The translations under genes and the position numbers were made by a program. Positions 1 to 6,433 of a stretch of 8,733 nucleotides of DNA are shown here, in pieces. Each line of letters opens with the position of its first letter. The stretch's first letter is position 1. The DNA is from an uncultured Erysipelotrichaceae bacterium (lineage in GTDB: Bacteria > Bacillota_I > Bacilli_A > RF39 > UBA660), in NCBI GenBank assembly GCA_902768065.1, contig CACXJP010000060.1, positions 1 through 8,733 on the forward strand. The letters run 5' to 3'. Under the pieces are notes generated by a model that was not told the origin of the DNA, did no database searches, and worked only from the letters and a program-made list of their open reading frames with translations.

Positions 1-1
1 T

Positions 2-1036
2 ATTGTAGATGATACAACAGCAACATTTAATATATCAGGTGATATGAGAAAAGGTGATAGTGTTGTTGTAACATATAAAATAATAAATAACTCAAAAGGT
101 ATAGGTGCAGACATTGATTTATCGCTCATAAATTCAAATACAGAATATTACCAGGTGACAGAAACAATTACTGATAAACAACTTCAAGCAGGGGAAGCAA
201 CAACAGCAACAGTAACGGTTGAGATGATTGAAAATCCATTTGAAATAAATCAATCTACAACTATAACAGCAAAACTAATTGCAAATCCAGTAGATGATGA
301 GATAGCAATAAGCAATGACCCTAAATCTGTTAAAAGTCCTCCTGATCCAGAAAGTTTTGCAACAGACTCATGGACAACTATAAAAAAAGCAGTACGTGAT
401 AATAATACAAGTTTATATCACATAGGAGACACTAAGGAAGTTGAGATAAATGAGGTGAATTATACAGTAAGATTAGCAAATAAATCTAGCCATGATTGGT
501 GTGATAATGAAGTTTATTCAGAGACTGCATGTGGATTTGTTATTGAGTTTGTAGATGATACAAGTGAGATGAAACTAAAAACAGATGAATCTAGTAATGG
601 TGGATATCCTGCAACAGCAGCATATACATATTTAAATGAAGAACTAATTAATATCTTACCAACAGATTTAAAGAAAGTGATTGCTTCTACAAGAGTAATT
701 TCAGGACATAATAGTTCAGAATCAACAAATTATGTAAATGATAAATAAAAACTATATTTGTTGTCTGGAGTTGAAGTGTATGGTTCTGATCCGGATGATA
801 CAGCATCATCAACAACAACCCAACTAGATTATTATAGAAATAATAATGTAAATAGAGGAAGTAACATAAGTTATACAATAAAGTATTATAATTCAGAGAA
901 TTGGAGATGGTGGTTACGTACACCAAATTATAGTGATTACGGTTATAATGGAGTAAGTAAAGATGGATACCTAAGACACTATTATCCAAATAACTCAGAT
1001 CGTGGTGGTATAGCACCAGCATTTAGAATTGCATAA
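2..1036 (+). pseudogene. 3' part of a camelysin-like/DUF6273 surface protein gene, interrupted by an in-frame TAA
   Basis: The frame is open from the left edge, so the true start and export signal lie outside the window; the ATG at 44 is internal. The first ~110 codons are a Thr/Val-rich beta-sandwich with the pattern of SipW-dependent camelysin/TasA-like proteins (GDSVVVTYKI, SNTEYYQVT, ATVTVEMIENP, TTITAKLIANP). From about 355 a DUF6273 domain follows (YHIGDTKEVEINEVNYTVRL, ETACGFVIEFVDD, STRVISGH, WWLRTP, IAPAFRIA). TAA at 746-748 stops translation between NYVNDK and KLYLLSGVEVYG. The same frame then runs on to TAA at 1034-1036 with the rest of the domain intact. No ATG with a Shine-Dalgarno site could restart the second part; the first usable codon is TTG at 758. 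DUF6273 proteins are surface-associated, usually present in many copies, and of unknown biochemical role. I infer a recent nonsense or insertion event, though a sequencing error or readthrough is possible. If translated, the product ends at 748. Confidence 0.75.
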
Positions 1037-1064
1037 AAAAAAGAACTATTTTTAGTTCTTTTTT
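1035..1064. terminator. Bidirectional rho-independent terminator
   Basis: A perfect 12-bp stem pairs 1037-1048 (AAAAAAGAACTA) with 1053-1064 (TAGTTCTTTTTT) around a TTTT loop. On the plus strand the 3' arm ends in a T run; on the minus strand the A run at 1035-1042 serves as the T tract, so it can stop transcription both ways. It starts within the stop codon of the DUF6273 gene. Confidence 0.88.
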
Positions 1065-1173
1065 ATTCATCTGCAAGATTATCAAAGTATCCTTGAATAA
1101 ATACAAGAAGAATTCCTTTATCTCCATAAGAATCTAACTTCCTAAAAGAATTATATCAAAAAACTAAAAACAT
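1063..1173 (-). pseudogene. Possible remnant of a converging gene (C-terminal fragment)
   Basis: On the minus strand a frame with protein-like composition runs to a TAA at 1063-1065, inside the shared terminator. Its last 30 residues include FRKLDSYGDKGILLVFIQGY and end in DNLADE. Going upstream, a TGA at 1156-1158 breaks the frame, and an in-frame ATG at 1171-1173 has no ribosome binding site and a TAA two codons before it. Ending at a bidirectional terminator is what a converging gene would do. I do not recognise the family. Thirty open codons can occur by chance at this base composition, so this is tentative. Confidence 0.25.
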
Positions 1174-1184
1174 TTTTTATTGTG

Positions 1185-1207
1185 TGTTATAATAAATAAG
1201 GAAGGTG
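1185..1207 (+). promoter_or_regulatory. Extended -10 promoter and RBS for the two-gene operon
   Basis: TGTTATAAT at 1185-1193 is a perfect extended -10 (TG, one base, TATAAT). No good -35 is visible about 17 bases upstream, where the sequence is A-rich; an extended -10 can compensate. GGAAGGTG at 1200-1207, seven bases before the ATG at 1215, is the ribosome binding site. Initiation near 1200 would leave a very short leader, with the Shine-Dalgarno close to the 5' end. Confidence 0.65.
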
Positions 1208-1214
1208 TGATATT

Positions 1215-1469
1215 ATGGCTCATCCATTTACTCAAAAACTAAGAAAGTATTTTGATAATAAAAGAGGAAAATTTGATGATATAAATGAAATGTTTCATTT
1301 TAAATATTATAAAAAAATGTATAATAAAAAGATAGTTGCTGTATTATCAAATGGAGATATAATAAGAGGAATATTTAATGCAGAGCTACCAGAAATAGAT
1401 AGTATTCAAATAGGTAAAAAAATAGTAAAAATAAAAGATATTGATATGGTTAATTTAGTAAAAGAGTAG
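1215..1469 (+). CDS. Small protein, Sm/SH3-like C-terminal half, upstream of a DUF853 ATPase
   Basis: This 84-residue protein has no signal peptide or membrane segment, so it is probably cytoplasmic. Residues 1-37 are basic and aromatic (LRKYFDNKRGKFDDINEMF, then FKYYKKMYNKK). Residues 38-84 alternate hydrophobic and polar residues as short beta strands: KKIVAVLSNGDIIRGIF, then DSIQIGKKIVKI, then DIDMVNLVKE. The 'V-x-V-x-L-x-NGD-x-I-x-G-x-F' strand-turn-strand resembles the first strands of Sm/LSm or SH3-like barrels, which often bind RNA or peptides. That is a fold guess from pattern, not a recognised family. The start is supported by GGAAGGTG seven bases upstream. It lies 10 bases before the DUF853 ATPase gene, downstream of a promoter and with no terminator between, so the two are almost certainly co-transcribed and may work together. 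Confidence 0.8.
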   Translation: MAHPFTQKLRKYFDNKRGKFDDINEMFHFKYYKKMYNKKIVAVLSNGDIIRGIFNAELPEIDSIQIGKKIVKIKDIDMVNLVKE

Positions 1470-1479
1470 GAGAGATAGT

Positions 1480-2976
1480 ATGTATCTAAATAATAAGTTA
1501 ATTATTGGTAAGAATGAAAAAGAAGAGTTATTTATTGTTCCAAAAATGTCTAACAGACATGGAATAATTACAGGGGCAAGTGGATCTGGTAAGACAACAA
1601 CAGTTAAAGTAATGGCTGAAACATTTTCAGATGCAGGAATACCAGTGTTTTATGTTGATGTAAAAGGAGATCTTGCGAGTATTTCAAAACAAGGAGTAGA
1701 AAATCCTAATGTTGATGAAAGAGTAAAAAATCTAAATCTAGAGGGATTTAAATATCAATCATTTCCGACAACATTCTTTGATGTATTTGGTAAAAATGGT
1801 CATCCAATTAGAACAACAATATCAGATATAGGTCCAAGACTTTTATCAAGAATGTTAGAATTAAGTGATGCCCAAGAAGGGATTCTTGCAATTATTTTCC
1901 AAATCGCAGAAGATGAAGAAATGAAACTTAATGACTTAGGAGATTTAAAAAGTCTAGTAGCTCATGTCCAAGAAAACAGAGTAGAATATCAAAATAAATA
2001 TGGTTCAATAACTACTATGAGCATATCTGCTATTCAAAGAAGTTTACTAATGTTAGAACAAGAAAGTGGTATGTCTTTCTTTGGAAAACCAGAACTACAA
2101 TTATTTGATTTACTTCAATATGATCAGAATGGTAAGGGTTATGTAAATGTTCTAGATGCTCAAGAATTATTTAAAAAACCAACATTATATGCAGTTTTTT
2201 TAATCTGGTTATTAAATAATCTATTTGATAATATGCCTGAAGTAGGAGATTTAGATAAACCAAAATTAATACTATTTTTAGATGAAGCACATTTAATATT
2301 CTCTGAGATGTCTAATAGTTTAATTAAATCAATTATTCAAGTAGTAAAACTAATAAGAAGTAAAGGTGTAGGAGTATACTTTATTTCTCAATCACCAAGT
2401 GATGTTCCAGAAGAAATACTAGCTCAATTAGGAAATAAAGTTCAACATGTATTAAGAAGTTATACTCCATCAGATGAAAAAGCAATTAAGGCAGCAGCAA
2501 ATTCATTTAGAACGAATCCTGATTTTAAAACAGAAGACGCAATTAAATCTCTAGCAACAGGAGAAGCTTTAATATCATTCTTAAATGAGAATGGAGAACC
2601 AAACGTAGTAGAAAGAGCATTTGTTCTTCCACCACAAAGCTTTATGGGTACAATAACAGATGAGGAAAGAGATGCAATCATCAAGCAAAGCAGAATATAT
2701 ATGAAATATGAGACAGTTAATAATGAATTATCAGCATCAGAAAAAGTTGAAACTGCAAAGAAAGCAAAAGAAGAACAAAAAGCAAAGGAACAAGCAGAAA
2801 AAGAAGCTGCGATTGAAAAAGAAAAACAAGATAAATTAAAAGCAAAAGAAGAAGAAAAAAAGAAAAAAGAACAAGACAAAATGATGAAAAAAGTAACAAA
2901 TCAGGTTTCAAATAAATTAATTGGAAAAGCCACAACAAAAGTAGTAAATTCTCTATGGAAGAACATCTTCAAATAG
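1480..2976 (+). CDS. DUF853 family HerA/FtsK-like P-loop ATPase (YjgR-type)
   Basis: The 498-residue product is close to the ~500 residues of E. coli YjgR, a DUF853 member of the HerA-FtsK ATPase superfamily. Walker A is GASGSGKT at 32-39, DVKGD follows at 60-64, Walker B is LILFLDEAH at 263-271, and a sensor-like FISQSPSDVP lies at 291-300. The VLRSYTPSDEKA stretch at 325-336 and the closing region typical of the family are present. Residues about 418-470 form a Lys/Glu/Ala-rich helix, probably a coiled coil, before a short conserved-looking tail (NKLIGKATTKVVNSLWKNIF). HerA-type proteins form hexameric rings that move nucleic acid; for DUF853 itself the substrate is unknown, and HerA's usual partner NurA is not in this window. 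The ATG has AGGAGAG just upstream, overlapping the end of the preceding gene. A terminator starts at the base after the stop. Confidence 0.93.
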   Translation: MYLNNKLIIGKNEKEELFIVPKMSNRHGIITGASGSGKTTTVKVMAETFSDAGIPVFYVDVKGDLASISKQGVENPNVDERVKNLNLEGFKYQSFPTTFFDVFGKNGHPIRTTISDIGPRLLSRMLELSDAQEGILAIIFQIAEDEEMKLNDLGDLKSLVAHVQENRVEYQNKYGSITTMSISAIQRSLLMLEQESGMSFFGKPELQLFDLLQYDQNGKGYVNVLDAQELFKKPTLYAVFLIWLLNNLFDNMPEVGDLDKPKLILFLDEAHLIFSEMSNSLIKSIIQVVKLIRSKGVGVYFISQSPSDVPEEILAQLGNKVQHVLRSYTPSDEKAIKAAANSFRTNPDFKTEDAIKSLATGEALISFLNENGEPNVVERAFVLPPQSFMGTITDEERDAIIKQSRIYMKYETVNNELSASEKVETAKKAKEEQKAKEQAEKEAAIEKEKQDKLKAKEEEKKKKEQDKMMKKVTNQVSNKLIGKATTKVVNSLWKNIFK

Positions 2977-2998
2977 AAAGAGTTTACTCTTTTTTTTT
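2977..2998 (+). terminator. Rho-independent terminator of the DUF853 operon
   Basis: AAAGAG (2977-2982) pairs with CTCTTT (2987-2992) around TTTA, followed by more T, giving a run of nine from 2990 to 2998. It begins at the first base after the TAG of the ATPase gene and ends the two-gene unit. Confidence 0.8.
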
Positions 2999-3010
2999 AA
3001 TTAATTATTA

Positions 3011-3068
3011 TGATATAATTAAAAGTAGAATAAGGGTATATAAATAAAAAAAGAATAAAACTAGGAGG
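3011..3068 (+). promoter_or_regulatory. Extended -10 promoter and RBS for the anchored surface protein gene
   Basis: TGATATAAT at 3011-3019 is an extended -10 box immediately after the upstream terminator. The -35 region falls in its T run and has no TTGACA match. AGGAGG at 3063-3068, six bases before the ATG at 3075, is a near-ideal Shine-Dalgarno. The 13 bases TATGATATAATTA (3009-3021) recur identically at the mraY promoter (8142-8154). Confidence 0.7.
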
Positions 3069-3074
3069 CCTAAA

Positions 3075-4442
3075 ATGAAGAAAACAATATCAATATTATT
3101 TATATTGTTATTAACATTAATTATTAAATTTGATGTATATGCAGCGTCTTCTAGTCTTTTAGTCAGCTCATCAAATGTAAATGTTGGCGAAACATTTACT
3201 GTTAATGCATCTATATATGCATCTGCCTGGAATATAGGATTAAGTGCATATGGCCCTGTAAGATGCGATGGACCAATGTCTTTTATGGATAATAGTAGTC
3301 CTGCAATAAATACAGTAAAAGTATTCAAAACATCCTGTACAGCAACAGGAGAAGGTAGAGCAATATTTTCACTTGCAGGAGAACTAAGAGATGAAAATAA
3401 TTCAAAATACAATCCCTCAAATAGCGTTACTGTAACCATAACAAAACAACCAACTGTGGTCGTAATTCAACCAAGTACTCCGAAACCAAGTAATAATCCA
3501 CCAGAAAATAATCAAGAAAAACCAGCTACTATCGAGGAAAAGTCAAAAAATACAAAGTTAAAAGAACTATCTGTAGGAGCATTAAATCTAGTAAAAGTAG
3601 ATGATAATAACTATACATTGGAAGTACCAACAAATATTAATGAAATAGATATAAAAGCAACCCCAGAAGATTCAAAATCAAAGGTAACAGGTTCAGGTAA
3701 ACACAAAATAAACGCTGATCAAACAAAAATAGAATTAATTGTTACTGCTGAGTCTGGAGATAAAAACAAAATAACTCTATTAGTTACAAAAAAAGAAAGT
3801 GACATTCCAAGTATTGATGAACTTGATAATATTCTAAAAACAAAAACAGGTAACCAGGTAACTTTCAAGATAAAAGCAGATAGTGTTCTAACAACAAATC
3901 AGATTAAATCTATAAAGACTAGTGAAAAGACAGTTAATTTAGATTATTATGATAATAATAAATTAATATATAGTTGGATAATAGATGGAAAACAAATAGA
4001 TGATCCAGATCAATTTAATACAACAGTATCATTAATATCAAAAAATGAAGAAAAAATATCTAAATTAGCAAACTTTGCTAAAGGAATGAATGTTGTTATC
4101 AAAAATGAAAACAAATTTCCAAAAGGTACTAAACTAAAACTATATATTGGATATAGTTATAAAAATAAAGATCAATTATATATCTATTATTATAATAAAT
4201 CAGCAAATAAGCTTGAACTAGTAAAAAAAGATGTAGAAGTAGAAAATGAATATATTGAATTTTATGTAGAAAAAGGAATAGACTATTTCATAACAAAAAC
4301 AAAGCTTGATGAAGAAGAAAAAGAAGATTCAAGTGATAGTATGTTATTACCATCAGTAGCCTTTTTAGGATTCTCAATAATTGTATTTTTAGGAGCAATA
4401 GTAATCTTTAAAAAACAAAATAGTAAAAAGAAAATAGCATAG
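3075..4442 (+). CDS. Secreted, C-terminally anchored protein with Ig/cohesin-like and cadherin-like beta-sandwich domains
   Basis: This 455-residue protein starts with a signal peptide (Lys-Lys, hydrophobic core about 5-18, likely cleavage after VYA at 21-23). Residues 25-123 form an Ig/cohesin-like beta-sandwich (LVSSSNVNVGETFTVNASI) with two cysteines, C64 and C88, that could form a disulfide. A Pro/Thr/Asn linker covers about 126-150. Residues 158-240 match the cadherin-like beta-sandwich family (KLKELSVGALNLVKVDDNNY, then VTAESGDKNKITLLVTK). Residues 245-410 are a further beta-rich part I do not recognise. An acidic stretch precedes one transmembrane helix (424-445) and a Lys-rich tail (KKQNSKKKIA). 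No clear LPxTG is seen; 'LLPSV' is not one, so membrane anchoring is likelier than sortase attachment. It sits just upstream of the PBP gene but has its own promoter and terminator. A wall-associated structural or adhesive role is inferred. Confidence 0.85.
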   Translation: MKKTISILFILLLTLIIKFDVYAASSSLLVSSSNVNVGETFTVNASIYASAWNIGLSAYGPVRCDGPMSFMDNSSPAINTVKVFKTSCTATGEGRAIFSLAGELRDENNSKYNPSNSVTVTITKQPTVVVIQPSTPKPSNNPPENNQEKPATIEEKSKNTKLKELSVGALNLVKVDDNNYTLEVPTNINEIDIKATPEDSKSKVTGSGKHKINADQTKIELIVTAESGDKNKITLLVTKKESDIPSIDELDNILKTKTGNQVTFKIKADSVLTTNQIKSIKTSEKTVNLDYYDNNKLIYSWIIDGKQIDDPDQFNTTVSLISKNEEKISKLANFAKGMNVVIKNENKFPKGTKLKLYIGYSYKNKDQLYIYYYNKSANKLELVKKDVEVENEYIEFYVEKGIDYFITKTKLDEEEKEDSSDSMLLPSVAFLGFSIIVFLGAIVIFKKQNSKKKIA

Positions 4443-4457
4443 TCTATTTTCTTTTTT
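4425..4457 (+). terminator. Rho-independent terminator overlapping the end of the surface protein gene
   Basis: A perfect 13-bp stem pairs 4425-4437 (AAAAAGAAAATAG) with 4444-4456 (CTATTTTCTTTTT). The six-base loop CATAGT holds the TAG stop, and a six-T tail (4452-4457) follows the last C. The 5' arm is coding sequence, so a ribosome at the stop codon would cover it. The penicillin-binding protein gene starts 28 bases later. Confidence 0.82.
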
Positions 4458-4463
4458 ATTGAA

Positions 4464-4480
4464 TATAATCTAGGGAGGTG
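4464..4480 (+). promoter_or_regulatory. Strong RBS, with a doubtful -10 box, before the PBP gene
   Basis: GGAGGTG at 4474-4480 is a full Shine-Dalgarno four bases before the ATG at 4485 and fixes that start. TATAAT at 4464-4469 matches a -10 box, but transcription from it would begin around 4476, inside the Shine-Dalgarno, and no -35 is visible. How this gene is transcribed is therefore open: a near-leaderless transcript, or readthrough of the terminator just upstream. The RBS is certain; the promoter is not. Confidence 0.5.
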
Positions 4481-4484
4481 GATT

Positions 4485-6386
4485 ATGTTCTTTAAAGAGA
4501 AAGATAAAAAAATTAAGATACTATTTTTAGCAATGATATCATTACTTTTATTAGTAATAATAAAAGTAATATATATCCAAGTCTTTCAATATAAAAAACT
4601 AAATCTTTTGGCAAATAATCTTTGGAGTAGAAATCTAAGTATTGAAGCAGATAGAGGAAAAATACTAGATAGAAATGGAGAAGTACTCGCAGATAATCTG
4701 ACAACTACTTCATTAGTTTTGATTCCGAATCAAATAAAAGATAAAGAAAAAACAACAAAAGAATTATCAAAAATATTAAACGTAGATTATAGTGAAATGA
4801 AAAATCATGTATATAAGAAAACGTCAATAGAAAAAGTCCATCCAGAAGGTAGAAGGTTATCAAATGAAGTATCAGATAAAATTAATAATCTAAACATAGA
4901 AGGAGTATATCTAGTAAGAGAATCAAAAAGAAATTATCCATATAAAGATTTATTATCCCATAGTCTTGGATATGTAGGGATTGATAATCAAGGATTATCA
5001 GGAATAGAATTGCAATATAATGACTATCTAACAGGTAAAAATGGAACAGTTAAATTTTCATCAGATGCTCATGGAAATAGACTAGATAAAGAAGAAGTTT
5101 ATATTGAACCAACACCAGGTTTAAATATAAATCTTACAATAGATCTAAACATTCAAAAATCTTTAGAAAGAGAAATGAATAATATAAAAGATATGTTTAA
5201 TCCTGATATGGCTCTAGCTCTAGTAGTTAATCCAAAAACCGGAGAAATACTAGGAATGGCATCATATCCTGATTATGACCCAAATAATTATCAAAAGTAT
5301 AATACAAAAACATTGAGTAGAAATCTTCCTATATGGGCATCATATGAACCGGGAAGTACTTTTAAAATAATGACAATGGCAACATCAGTTAATGAAGAAA
5401 TAATAGATATATTTAATGATCATTTTTATGATGCTGGTAAAGTAACAGTAGATGGGGCAATCTTAAAATGCTGGAAAAGTGGCGGACATGGAGATCAAAC
5501 TTATCTACAAGTACTTCAAAACTCCTGTAATCCTGGGTTTGTAAAATTAGGACAAATGTTAGGTAAACAAAGGTTATTTGATTATATTAATAAATTTGGA
5601 TTTGGAGAAAAAACAGGTATAGATTTAAATGGAGAAGGAGAAGGCATTTTATTTCCTTTAGAAAAAGTACATAATGTAGAACTAGCAACATCAGCTTTTG
5701 GACAAGGTGTATCAGTAACACCAATACAACAAGTAATGGCAGTATCCTCCGTAGTAAATGGGGGTTATCTATATAAACCATATATAGTAAAAAGCATAAG
5801 TGATAATACAAATACTATTATTAAAGAAAATAGTAAGGTTTTTAAAAGAAGAACAATAAGCAGTAAAACATCTTCCATTATGAGAACAGCCCTTGAAAGT
5901 GTTGTTGCTAAAGGAGGAGGAAAAAAAGCTTATATTGAAGGATATAGAATAGGAGGAAAAACAGGTACTGCTCAAAAGCAAGAAAATGGACAGTACCTGG
6001 TTAATAATTACATAATGTCATTTATGAGTGTTGTGCCATCAAATGACCCAGAGGCAGTTCTATATCTTGCAATTGATAATCCCAAAAATACAGCAATGTT
6101 ATCAAGTTATACAACAACCCCTATAGCAAGAAGAGTATTACTTGACATTATAGATGCATTAAAAATAGAAAAACAAGAAAATGAGATGGAAAAAGACTTA
6201 GAATGGGATGATAAAATCTATTATGAAATACCAAATGTAGTAGGTTTAACACTAGAAGAAGCAAAGAAAAAATTAATAAATTTTGAAATAGTACAGGAAG
6301 GAAATGGTAATAAAATAGTAGCTCAATCTCCCAAACCAAAAGAAAAATGTGAAGATAGAAGTAAAGTAAGAATAATAGTAAAATAA
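4485..6386 (+). CDS. spoVD: SpoVD/FtsI-type class B penicillin-binding protein with one PASTA domain
   Basis: This 633-residue transpeptidase crosslinks peptidoglycan strands outside the membrane. B. subtilis SpoVD is similar in length (about 645). One transmembrane helix lies at about 11-33 after a basic N-terminus. The dimerisation/pedestal domain follows (IEADRGKILDRNGEVLAD at 53-70). The transpeptidase domain carries all three active-site motifs: STFK at 291-294 (Ser291 nucleophile), SCN at 347-349 and KTGTA at 492-496. The stretches NSCNPGFVKLGQ and ATSAFGQGVSVTPIQQV read like SpoVD rather than PBP2B. The C-terminus (579-633, IPNVVGLTLEEAKKKL) is a single PASTA domain. Whether the protein acts in spore cortex formation or in ordinary division cannot be told here; without other sporulation genes, septal synthesis is equally likely. 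The next gene starts 47 bases on with no terminator between, so they may be co-transcribed. Confidence 0.95.
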   Translation: MFFKEKDKKIKILFLAMISLLLLVIIKVIYIQVFQYKKLNLLANNLWSRNLSIEADRGKILDRNGEVLADNLTTTSLVLIPNQIKDKEKTTKELSKILNVDYSEMKNHVYKKTSIEKVHPEGRRLSNEVSDKINNLNIEGVYLVRESKRNYPYKDLLSHSLGYVGIDNQGLSGIELQYNDYLTGKNGTVKFSSDAHGNRLDKEEVYIEPTPGLNINLTIDLNIQKSLEREMNNIKDMFNPDMALALVVNPKTGEILGMASYPDYDPNNYQKYNTKTLSRNLPIWASYEPGSTFKIMTMATSVNEEIIDIFNDHFYDAGKVTVDGAILKCWKSGGHGDQTYLQVLQNSCNPGFVKLGQMLGKQRLFDYINKFGFGEKTGIDLNGEGEGILFPLEKVHNVELATSAFGQGVSVTPIQQVMAVSSVVNGGYLYKPYIVKSISDNTNTIIKENSKVFKRRTISSKTSSIMRTALESVVAKGGGKKAYIEGYRIGGKTGTAQKQENGQYLVNNYIMSFMSVVPSNDPEAVLYLAIDNPKNTAMLSSYTTTPIARRVLLDIIDALKIEKQENEMEKDLEWDDKIYYEIPNVVGLTLEEAKKKLINFEIVQEGNGNKIVAQSPKPKEKCEDRSKVRIIVK

Positions 6387-6409
6387 AATACCCAATAATA
6401 AGTAAAATA

Positions 6410-6430
6410 TGTTAAACTATATATGGTGAT
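6410..6430 (+). promoter_or_regulatory. Weak candidate promoter and RBS before the coiled-coil gene
   Basis: TGTTAAACT at 6410-6418 resembles an extended -10 (four of six bases in the hexamer, TG present). GGTGAT at 6425-6430, three bases before the ATG at 6434, is a weak and closely spaced Shine-Dalgarno. With no terminator after the PBP gene, cotranscription is the simpler explanation and this promoter may be spurious. Confidence 0.3.
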
Positions 6431-6433
6431 ACT

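Noticed and set aside
3..563. 15-bp direct repeat TTGTAGATGATACAA at 3-17 and 549-563 in the first gene.
   Set aside because: Both copies are in the same reading frame and encode the VDDT tetrapeptide in different domains; no flanking similarity supports duplication or a mobile element.
687..1022. 111-codon minus-strand ORF over the DUF6273 region.
   Set aside because: It is antisense to a recognisable domain, has low-complexity Leu/Tyr/Asn content and no clear ribosome binding site; it mirrors the codon bias of the real frame.
758..1036. Independent small protein starting within the DUF6273 region.
   Set aside because: The first candidate start codon is TTG with no Shine-Dalgarno, and the sequence is the natural continuation of the upstream domain in the same frame.
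1063..1173. UGA recoding (Trp or Gly) suggested by the TGA inside the minus-strand trace.
   Set aside because: All recognised genes here use TGG for Trp and none needs in-frame TGA, so one TGA in a doubtful remnant is better read as decay.
2460..2938. Minus-strand ORFs over the C-terminus of the DUF853 ATPase.
   Set aside because: Their Phe/Ser- and Leu-rich products are the complement of the AAA/GAA-rich coiled-coil codons on the plus strand.
3008..3439. 143-codon minus-strand ORF opposite the surface protein's N-terminus.
   Set aside because: The plus strand has a signal peptide, a strong ribosome binding site and known domains; the antisense product shows no family features.
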